In this document: piece after piece, positions 51,701 to 63,700 of the stretch
How positions within the stretch are numbered: the first letter of the stretch is position 1
How the letters are laid out: every line of letters begins with the position of its first letter
Source: Deltaproteobacteria bacterium YD0425bin51
Lineage (GTDB): Bacteria > Desulfobacterota > Desulfobacteria > Desulfobacterales > YD0425bin51
Length of the DNA stretch: 64,000 nucleotides
Assembly (NCBI GenBank): GCA_002753225.1
Contig: PDZS01000006.1
Span: 1-64,000 of the forward strand
Direction: 5' to 3'
Translations under genes and position numbers: made by a program
The notes under the pieces: model-generated
Databases searched by the model: none
Told to the model about the DNA's origin: nothing
The model's input: only the letters and a program-made list of their open reading frames with translations

Positions 51701-54700
51701 CATTAAAATCCGGAATTAAGCTCTATGATAAATCTGGTACGGAACTCCCTTTAGATACTTATTCATTGAAAGGTATAAATACTCTATCCGGAGGCTATAT
51801 AGAAGTTAAATTATCTGAAAATTTAAATTATATTGGAGATGTGACTTTAAAAATAAGTAAAGATATAAAGGCAATAGACGGCAAACACCTTATTAAAGCA
51901 GTTGAAGGATATTTTAAGATTAAGGGAGGCAAATGTTTAAAAATTGATAAAGCAGTTCCGCATTATTTTCATGGAGATGGTAATGAAATAGCTTCTTTAA
52001 AAGGAATAGGCTTTGGGACTAATAAAGAGGAAGTAATAATCACAATTGGCGGAATAAAAATAGCAGGCGCTCAAATAATAGATATTTCTGATACTGAAAT
52101 TAAGTTTAAACTGCCTCATTTTGATATAGGAGCGAACTCTACAGCTTTATCTGTAATTGTTACACGAAACGATCTATCAGGAATACTTAATGGAGCTATA
52201 GTTATTCAGCCTAAAATAGCACTGCAAAATATAGACCCATCAATTGGACCGCCAGAGGGAGGAAATATTGTACATCTTTATGGTGTTGGTTTTAACAATA
52301 ATGTTTCTGTTAGATTTGGCGGAGCAGCAGCAGGTGACTTGAAACTGAAAAGCAGCAGCGAGATGGAGGTACGTGTTCCATCTGGAAGTTTTGGTTATGT
52401 TGACGTGTCTATAGAGAATAAATTTTTTAATAATGAAGTAAACGTTCTTTCATCAGGATATTTTTATGCCAATAAAGAAACTGGTTCTATACGGGCAACG
52501 CAAGAGGAATATAAGCTAGGTCCTGTTTCTGGTATGGCTGTAAAAGATCAGATCCTTTATGCTATAACTGGAGGGTCTTATGATGCAATGGATAAAAATG
52601 GAGGGGTTTTTAGGCATCTTAATACAACTAAAGCTCAATTAATCTTATGTAATATCTCAGATCCAGTTCATCCAGAATTAATTTATAAAGAAATTTCTGA
52701 TAAGCGTTTCCCATATCATTTTGATGCTGCATTAGAACCTGATGGATTTAGAAGTATTGCTGCCTATGGGAACGACTTGTTCTTTGGAGGCGGAAACAGA
52801 TTAATTCACATGGATATAACTCTTCCGGCAGATCCTATCCTTATTTCCGAAATATCATTATCTGGAACTGTAAATTCTATTATTGTAAAAGATGATTTAG
52901 TTTATGTGTCAACTTCTAAGGGTATTTATATTTACAAGATTTCACATGATCGGAAATTACAGGAATTATCTTTGATTTCTTCTATTGCTATAGGAGGTGA
53001 ACCAGGAAAAATTTTAGTAGATGAAGATATTTTATGGGCTTCTTTACCTAACATAAGTAAAGTAATTGCTATAGACCTTATGAAAGGAGATTATACTGTT
53101 GTAAATACTATTTCTCTTGTTGATATGGGTGGTAATAAGATTAAGGCAGCAAAAATGCTGGTTTTGGGAGATTTGCTTTTAGTCTCTTCCGGAGAAAAAG
53201 GAATTATATTAGCTTATGCAATTCGTCAAGATAATAGCAGTTATCCAGTTTCTCAGTTTAGTCTGTCATATTTAAAATCAGGCTTGGATATTTATGCAGG
53301 TGATATGATTATATGCGGACAGACTCTGTATGCAGCGTCTGGTTCTGGTGATGTTCAGGTATTTGATATAAGCGCGTATTTAGATAACAAATTTCAGGAA
53401 AATATTCCCCTAAAAAATTATTTCTCAACAACAGGATCAGTTAATGCAATTGCATTAGGAAATGGCGCAGTTTATTCAGGCACTGCATTTGCCTATTCTA
53501 ATAATAAGCCTGTTGAAAATCCATTAGATAAAGATACAAATATCTCTGATATAGGCGGAGATTTAAATACAATTGTAAGCGACAAGCTCCTTATTATTGA
53601 TCAGATACCAAAACCCCGCGCTGCTTTACCAATAAGCGACGCAATTGAGATTCAATTTAACCGAATACTTGATCCTGAAAAACTAAACGAATTTGGCGAT
53701 ACTCTATTTGAAGTCACAAAATCAGGCTCTAAAGTTGATGGATATGTATCCAGCCAGATAAATAGCACAGGTACACGCCTGTTCTTCCGTCCAATTAATG
53801 CTTTTATAGATAAAACCGAATACCTTGTTAAAATTTCTTCAAATTTATCTGATATTCACGGGAAAACTATTGATAAAGACTATACTTTCAGGTTTATAGC
53901 AGATGACAATAAAAAACCTTTTATTTACGATATACAGCCGCCTTTAGGAAGTTTTAACGGCGGTGAAGAAATCATAATAACTGGAGAAAATTTTTCTCAA
54001 AACAGTTTGATTTATATAGGAGGAATTTTAGTAACAGAAGATCTCATATTAAGACGAAGCGACACAGAAATTGTATTTCGTCTGCCTGCTTTTAGCGGAT
54101 CTATTCTCGAAAACAGATTAGTTGGCATAACCTTGGTAAATGGAGGATTTAAGTCTTATAGAGGAGCATGTTTTACTTATGCTGCAAATCCCAAAATAGA
54201 TGAAATTGGGAAATTTAACCCCGTAACAGGAGCTTTTTATCCCAATGATGACAGATTCATATATAATGCAGGTGAGTTTATAGCTATAAAAGGAGCAGGG
54301 CTAAATGCTTTAACTCGTGTGATGGTCAATGAAAAGCCAGCCAAAGATGTTACACCTGTTGATTCAAAAACCATTAGTTTCCGTGTTCCTGATGAAACAG
54401 TAGGTAAGCTTAAAATATCTGTAAGCAATTTAAAAGATGGAAGAGATGCTGTTCAAAATGAGGAACTATCAGTTGATCTGAAATCAATGCTGCAAATAAC
54501 AGGGAACAGCTCCCTTTATTCAAGAGCATCTGATTTTATTACATTTATATATGAAGAAAAAGATGGAAGTTTAGCACGCCTGTTTACAACTCGTGATGGA
54601 ACTGTCCCTGTATTATTATCGGAAATACGTGTTGGTGAGAAAATTCATGCTTTGTCTATGTCAAATGCTTATTTAATAATGAGTGTTGGGCCTAACCATG

Positions 54701-57700
54701 AACTTTTAATTTATAATATTACAAATCCATATGCGCCAGAGCGAATTAATCGTATTTCAAACCCAAATGACATGGTATTTGACCGTATTTGCCTTGTTAA
54801 AGACACATTTATTTCTCATGCTACAGACGGCAAGATTTATGCAGGGCAGGTAAACGGAGCAAAATGGGAGAATATAGGAGAAAATTACATTGATATTTGT
54901 GTTGAAGATTCGTATTTATATCTTTTAAAAGATCAAGTCATAGAAGTGCGCGCAGCAAATGATTTGAAAAGTATAAAATCTAAAATAAACCATTCAATAA
55001 TACTTCCAAAAAAACTAAAATCTTCTCCCCAGAGGCTGATAGTTAGCAGCGGAAATAGTTTGGAAGTAATAGCTTCTAAAAATCTTGAAAAAATAGGTGT
55101 TTTCAATTTTGATAATTTAATTGAAAGTGCGATAAATGGCGAATTACTTGCAGCCGTTAATTCTGAAGGCTTAACTGTTTATGATATAAATTATTCTGGT
55201 CTTAAAAAGATTGTAACAGTTAAATATGATGGAGAATTTAGAGATATATCTCAACTTGGGTTTAAAAATAATCTCCTGGAATGGTGCGGACAAAATAATT
55301 ACTACAATGCACAAATTCCTTTAGTAAATATCGTTGATACAATACCTCGCTATATTTCCAAAGATAATGAGATCGTTACTCTTAAAGGAACAGGAGACTT
55401 AAGCGGTTTAAATGATGTCTTTTTTGATATACGTTCTGTTTCTGATAATTATCTTATGCCCGGAACTTCACGGCTTGCAGGAAAAGAACTTCAATTCCAA
55501 GTTGCAGGAAATTTTTATACACAGGGTGAATTATATAATCTTTCAATAAGTAAGCCTAAAACAATTATTGATGGAGGAGAAATTACTTTTGATCTCCCAT
55601 GGTATTTGAAAGCTGCAGATATTTTTGGGATAGTTCCCATGGAAATTTATCGCTTAACACCCTCAATCACAGTAACAAATCGTGCTACTCAGTTTAAAGT
55701 TACTGGAGCACAATTAGGACAAGCTGTTTCATTAAAATTAAACAATATCGATATATTAAACTTTAATTCAAGCAATGATGGTTCAACTCTAACATTTGAA
55801 GCGTCAATTAGTGATCCAGGACTTTATACATTACAGATAAAAGATGAGGCAGGTGGTATTGAATGTTTGCAGGCTGCGTTGTCTGTTGATGAGCCGCTGG
55901 GCGTAACTGACGTTAGAACAGACAATGCGCTGGGAAATGATAAAGTAAGTGATTCTGGAGGCACTAATGTTAGCATATATGGAACTGGTTTTAATGGAGA
56001 TGTTCATCTTCACTGGTTTGAAGCAAATGCAGGCTTTGAAGTAAATAAAAACAACGAAATTATTCCAATCCGGCTTTTAGACAAAGAAATCCGCTTTAAT
56101 TCACCTGTAACCAAACATGGAAAAGAATATAAAGCGGTTATTTTCAAGTATAGCACTAATGAAGTAATTGATGTCCCTAAACTCCTTATAAGCCAAGACG
56201 ATACAAAGCCTAAACTTACAGGGTATCAGCATCTAAATTATAGCAACGGGGTCCAGCTTACTTTTAATGAACATGTAACTGCATCTGATTTTAATGTGAA
56301 ATGTGAATATAAAGATTATAGCGGCAAGATTTTAGAAGATGTTTCTTCTCAGTTTGAATTAAAAGCTCTAGGAAATATAATTGAACTTAAACCTATTTCT
56401 ATTGAGGTATTGCAGCATAACAGAATTTATTCTGCAGCAATTAATGATATTCGCGACTTAAATGGCAATTTTCCTATAGATTGTAATGAAATCAATAACG
56501 GTAGATATTTTTATGTGTTTACAGCATCTGATACCCTTGCTCCTCGTAATCTTTCCATAGTCAGGATGCCTGATAAACAGGCTGTTACTCCTGCAATGCT
56601 TTTAATTCGAGGTAAAACATATACTTTTGTTCCTGATGCTTTAGACAACATGTCTGATATAAGCAAAATCAGATTTACAACTCGGATTTCAACTGACGGA
56701 GGGCTAAATTTTGATTCGCCCAAAGATGTTGTTATTAAAGATGGTTTTTCAATATCAGTTAAAGAAAGTGATCAGATGGTTTCAATTCTCCTTTCTGCAA
56801 TTGATCAAAGCGAAAAATTTTCAGAACAAAGGTTTGATATTGCTGTAACTGATCCAGATATTGAAATATCACGCCTTTATACTGTACCTTTATTTGTCGA
56901 AGAACTAACACGTGCAGATATTTGTTTTGATGTTACTGGAAATATAGATTTAATCAGTAAATCTGAAATGCGCATATCTGGTAACATTTATCCGTCAACA
57001 ATAAAGAAAATAAGCTCAAATAAAGCTCAAATTTATACATCTTATCTTAACCCAAAGTTAAAAGATATAAATGGAAATAACATCCCTGTACAATTGCGTA
57101 TTACTTATGGATTTAAAGGAACAAAAACTATTGATGATTCCTATTCCCTTGTTATGGATTCAACACCCCCTGTAATTTCAATCGTGTCGCCAATAACAGG
57201 AGCTGGTATTCCAATTGGAGAAATTACAAATATCCTGATTAAATCTTTTGACCGTTATGGAATAGACCGTGTGGAAGTGTCTGTAAATGGAGGAGCATGG
57301 CAGGCGATCTCAAATCCTAATCTTTTTGAATACAGACCAACAAGTCTTGATAATATTACAATAAGCGTAAGAGCAATAGATGCTAACGGCAATATAAGTC
57401 TTATGTCTGATAATGCTGTGGTGACATTAAAGCCTTATGACGCTAAATTAGGTGAACCCCGCATAGAAATAGTTTCACCAAAAGATGGAGCAGCCTTCCA
57501 TGAAAAACAGCAGATTTTTATTGAAGCTTTTATAAAAAATATTACAGAAGCAAAACTTTATATGGATGTAGGAGGAGATGCAAACGATAATAGAAATCCT
57601 CAGCCTATAACTATCACTAGAAGCAAAGATAATCCTGAACAATTTGCTTTTAAAGCAGTTCTCCCGGCTGTTAACGAAAATATAGCAGTGGTAATGCGTC

Positions 57701-60700
57701 TTGAAGGAGCTGGACTTGTTTCAAAGCGGTTTATAAACGTTATAAAAGATGGAAGCATTGAAAATGAAATAACAATATTATTAAATCCTGAAAATAAAAT
57801 TTTAACAGGTACAAATCTTTGGATAACTGTAGATAAGCCTGAAGACATGTTTGATTTTTCAGAAGATTCAATAGTTACAGTTCAAGATCCTGAAGGTGAT
57901 GCTGTAACAGCTCAAATTAAAGTAGGCGTTGGTCCAAGAAATGTTTCTATTGGAAATAAAGGCACATATGTCGGAATTACAGGAGTTCTTTCAGATTTAT
58001 CTGATAACAAGAAGACAATTAAAAAGAGACTGTCTAAGATACCTTATTTCTCAGACAGCAGGACTTCAATATATACGCATCCAAATGCAGATAGCGTTAA
58101 TGATGACATGGCAATTGTTCCTGGATTAGATGCTTCAGGTCATAGACTGCTATGGACAGTAAATCACAGAAAAGGAGGTTATGAAGTCAAACATCAGGGA
58201 GGCACTTTTATTTCAAAAACTAAAGGTTCTCTCAAACATCTGCAATTTACAGGAGCAGGGCTTTTAGCAAAAGAAACAGAAGGAGTTTCTCATAAAATTT
58301 TATTCGCACCCCTTGAAAACGGCGCACTTGGCAATATCTACAGGCAATCTATTTCAGGCGAGCTTGTAGGCGGATCAGGAGCAACTATATTCACACGGCA
58401 TGGACAGGTTTTTGATGGTTATTGTTATGTAAAAGGTCAGTTTATTCCGATTGCAGGTAAATTTATTTCAGCGCTAGTCCGTATGGCAGTTGTTAATGCC
58501 GGCAGGCTCTATATACTCACAGATACTGGTATTTATGCCTACATGGCAGGCGGAGATGATTTTATTAAACTGACTGAGCTGTTTTATATAGCCATGCCGA
58601 ATGTTGAAGGAATAATTGTTGACGGCAGTAATCTTATTGCCTGGAAAGATAATATAGCAAGTCAATATAAATTAATGCAGGATGGTTCGCTTAGCCCTAT
58701 AGGAACAATTGATGCAAAAGGAAAGATTACAGAAGGGATTTTCGATGGTGAGATTCTATGGATGCTTGTGAGCGGTCAATATGCTGACATTACATGGCAA
58801 GGATATATAAATCAGGAATGTGTAGCTATAAACGACATAGGCGTAGATAAGCTGTTATTTTCTGGAAATAAAGTTTATGAGCGCAAGGCTCAGCAAATAT
58901 ATATAAGGGATACAATTGCAGGATATGTTGAAAATTCATTTGAACCTAATTTTGTTGAAACTTCTGCAGGCGTCATAATTTATAATCTTTTAGAATCACA
59001 AACAACAGGGGGCGAAACTTATACATTCTTTAATTCTGACGGCAAAATTATACCTTACCAGCAAATATGGCATAGCGATCAAATTGGATATTTCCTGCAA
59101 AGACAGGCTGAGCTTTCAAGTAATATTGAAGTTGTCAGAACAGACAGAAGAGGTAATACACAGAGAAATTCTATTACCATAAATGATACTTCAAATGAGG
59201 GTGTTCCATATGATAAAGATTTTGAGGGTAATATCTTTAACGAAGAATCTGTAATTATTTCAAAGCCTGAACCAAATCTTGCAATAAGTGAAGGCGCAAA
59301 AATGGTTGTTGAATTCACCGCAACCCAAAAGAGTGATAAACCCTTCCGATATACAGAAGTCTCTCTTTTAGATTTCAATAAAAATTTAAAAGATAAACGT
59401 CTCATATCTGACCCTAAAGGTAATATTACCCTTACTCTGCCTGATTTATTTGAAAGGGAAAACTTCTACGTACGAGTCAGAGCGTACTATGGAGATAATT
59501 TTAATTATGCCGAGTCTGAAACAGGTATTAGAATATACCCGCAGCTAAAGCTTCCTGATTTTGAAATTCAAGGTGCAGGTAATAGAATTATTGCAGGCTC
59601 AAAGCTTACAGCATGGGTAGAACCATCAATTCCTTCTAATATTATATCAAATATAACAGCAGAAAATCCTAGTAAGGAAATACTAGCTTCAGACAATTCA
59701 AAAATCAGTTTTATTGTGCCATATAACATAGAACATTTCCGTATTACTGCAAATATTTCTGATGGACTTGGAAATACAAACACAAAAGAGCAGATTGTTG
59801 AAGTAATAAGTCCTTTCTTCATAAATGTCAGTTCAGAAAACAGACCATTTAAAACTGGTATGCCAGATATAGGCAATGCATGGTTTGCTTATGAAAGAAA
59901 TTTATATGATATAAAAGGGGATTTACTAAACACCTTAAAATCGAATATCACATCAATCGATTATTTAGGAAATCGTCTGATTTTAGCATTGGAAAATACG
60001 GGCATTGTAGTTACAGATCCAGCCAATAATTACCAGGAATTAAGCCAAAAGCCAATTTTGGGAAAAATATCTCATTTAACAGTTTCAAATGACAGACTTC
60101 TATCACTTGTAAATGGAACTGTGCATGGGTATAAAATTTCCGGAAATGCAATTGAGGACATCTGCACAATACCTGTATATGGAGATGTAATTGATATTAA
60201 AGCACACAAAGATGGATTCTTAATTCTTACCAACGGTCAAATTTTAAATATAGGTCATGATTTCAATATTATAAATAGATTAAACGGCAATTTTACAGCA
60301 ATGTCAAAAATTGAGGATTATATATTTATTGCATCTTCAGATGGTGCGCTTCACGTAGTTTATGACAATTTTACTGACCATACCTTTAATTTGGGAATCA
60401 AAGCAAGCAAGTTGATTTTATTGCAGGGTGATTTGCTGGCTTTAGCAAATACAGGAATTCAGGTTATTGATATTAGAAATCCTTTAAAACCAGAACAAAT
60501 TGGCAATTTTTATTTATCCTTAGGAGAGGATGTTTCACAAGCATTTATTGCCTCTGGAAAGCTTTGGATAGGTGGATCACATGGTTTTATAATAGACTTG
60601 CAGCGTAAATCATATGAACCTATAAAACGTTATATCAGCCCAAAACCAAGAGGGAATATATTAGATGTCAAAATTAATAATGGAACTTATTTTGCTGCAG

Positions 60701-63700
60701 CAGGTCCTTATGGAGCTGTTACTTTGAAACAGACTCCAAATAGCGGATGGGTTGAAGAAGTTCATCCCATACCATTTACTTATACAACTGAAAAAGTTGA
60801 AATAAAGGGAGAAACCCGCTATTTGATGCAGCCTGATGCAAATAGGGTGATTGCCATAAATCCGAATGGAAATGAAAGAGTTTTATTTGAAGGCGCTCGT
60901 TTTGAAAATTTAACTTTGACCAAAGAAATGATTGTTGCCTCAGCAGGCTCAACCCTTTATTTGTCTGATTTTTATTATACAAAAACTAAAACCATAGATC
61001 TTTCTGAAGGCGAAAATATAGTATCCATATGTTCTTTGGGCAAAAATATTCTGGTAAGCACTATAAATGGCAGAATTTATCGTATAGAAGATGGAGAAGT
61101 TATCCGTAAAGTTTCTATATTTAATTCATCAGAACCTATTCGTATAATGACGAGTGACAGCGATTATCTGTATTATGTTATTGGAACAACGCTTAACCGT
61201 CTCTCTTTAAGTGATCTTAATAACACGAGTATTGATCTTAATGAACTTATAACTGCTGTTTATTCTGGAAATGGTTCTATGTGGGCAGCATGCAGCAATA
61301 CGATTTATTGTTTTGGTCCAAAATCAGATTGGAAGGAAATTCCAGAACCAATCCTTATAACTGATCATGCAGTAAGCGCATTATCTGTAGAATACGATCG
61401 TCTCTTTATGGGGCATGGAACACAAGGGTTATCGGTTTATGATTTATCACAAGAAACTTTACATTCATCTCCTGCCCTTTATTTACCTTCTCCAGATACT
61501 ATTTTTGCTCAAGGCCAGTCTGTTCCAATGCAGATTAATTCCTCTTGCGGGATAAACGCAGTACAATATAAAATTAATGGGGAACTCAAAGCAGTAAGCT
61601 ATACTATGCCTTTCTCTGTAAATCTCCCTGTTCCTGCAAATTTACGTAATGGTCAGCCATTTATAATTACGACTGAAATTGAGACCATTTGGGCTGAAAT
61701 CAGCGAATCTAAACCCCGCCGTGTTGTGCTTCAAGGTGAAGGCCTGCCTCCCAATCCTTTCTCTGTAACTCTTGAAGTTAAAGGGGATTATCTGCCTAAG
61801 CCTTTGTCTATAAGGGCAGATGTTCATGGCAGTACTCAAGCAATTTCTCAAGTTGAATTTTACTACGGGGCATATTCTGATGGACCTTTTGAATTAATTG
61901 GCAAAAATTTAGGACCAGAATATTCAATTTATAAAAATTTCGGCACAGAAGCAGATGGGCATTACATAATAGCCCGTGCAATTGACGTATATGGAAATAT
62001 CGCAGAATCACCGAAGATTAAAATAAACAGATTAACAGATTCATCTCCGCCAACATTGCCAGAGATATCGCTTGAAGGACATTTAAGCAATGGCAACCCG
62101 GTACAAGATCAGCCTTTTACAGTTGTTGTTAAGTTAGAAGATTTGGAAAGCGGTGTAGATTTTGCAATATTGCAGCGCAACGGATTAATTGTAGCCACAG
62201 CTTTTGAAAATGGGATATTGCGATACGAAGAAAAAGCTCCTAAAAACGGAGATACCTTTAATTACACAGTTACAGCAAGAGACAAAGCAGATAATTATAT
62301 CAGCAGCTCAAAGACATATACAGTTACAGATGACGCTCCGCCAGAAATTATATCAATAGATGCTGATAATCCTGTCATAGAACAAAACGATTTCAATGTT
62401 TATGTTGAGGCTCAAGATGATGTAGCTATAAAATCTATAGAAGTTACATGGCATGGGAATAAATATTCAGATGAAAGCGGATATTTTGAAATAAAAGATG
62501 ACAGAAGCGCTAGAATAACAAGTTCTATAACTGAGCCATTAATGGTGAAAGTTGTCGATAATAGCGGTCAGGAAACTACTCAAACAATAATAATTACAAT
62601 AGTTCCTGATAAAGCGCCTGATGCAAGTAAACTCAATATCATAAAACCTGATTCAGCATATTTTAATGAGTACACAAGTTTAAGAATAGCAAATTTAGGA
62701 GAAGCAGATGATGGGGGATTAAGTAACCTTACAACTCACATTATTGATTTAGCATCAGGAGAAAATAAAAAGACATGGGCCCATGGAGAATTATTTAATG
62801 TGCTTACTCCTTCAAATGAGGTCAATGGGGATATTTTCCATTTCTTTGTTCGTATAGTAGATAGATTAGGACAAACAAGCGATACCCCTATTCAGACAAT
62901 AAAACTAAAAAAAAGACCAAATGAAATTAAATTTGTAAACAGTGGAGCGGAAGATGTTAATCCAAATTCTATTAAAATAGGCGAATCCTTGCTTTTCCAA
63001 GTTCAAGTGCTTGATTCCTATAGTTATCCAGTTTCAGAACATGCAGTAAACTGGCATTATTCTCATGGATTTAATAAGTTATCTCCTGATTATTATATAA
63101 AAACATCTTCTACTGATGTCAATGGATTCTCTATCGTAGATTTGACTTCAAACTTAAAAAATTCTGGTCAATATACTATAATAGCAACAACTAATAACAT
63201 TACGGCTGCATGGAATGTAGAGTTACAAGGAGGAGAAGTTCATCATATTGAATTTACTCATATTCCAGAAATTCAGGCAAACGGAGTAGCAAATATTAGT
63301 CTTTTCGCAATGGATATTAATAATAATTTTACAACAAATGCAAATGGCATTCAAGTTACTATACGAATTGAAAATAAACTATTCCACTTTGGTTTTGGAG
63401 ATAATATAACTGTAAAACCTTTAGTCAATTCAAGTGGCACATTTGGTGAAGAAGCAACTATTACTTTGGTTGATGGAAAAGCAGAGGTACATTTATCTGT
63501 TAGTGAAATTGCCGGAAATTATTTAGCAGGAATTAATATTCTAGAAGACAGTACATTATCTATTATATACGATGGTGTTCAAACTACTAAATTACCTATT
63601 AAAGTTATTTCTGCTGAACCTTCTGGATTAAAACTTAGCGAAATTTCAAAAACTAATTGTAAACTTTGCAATCCTGAGCTTTTGGAAGTTTCTGAAACAT

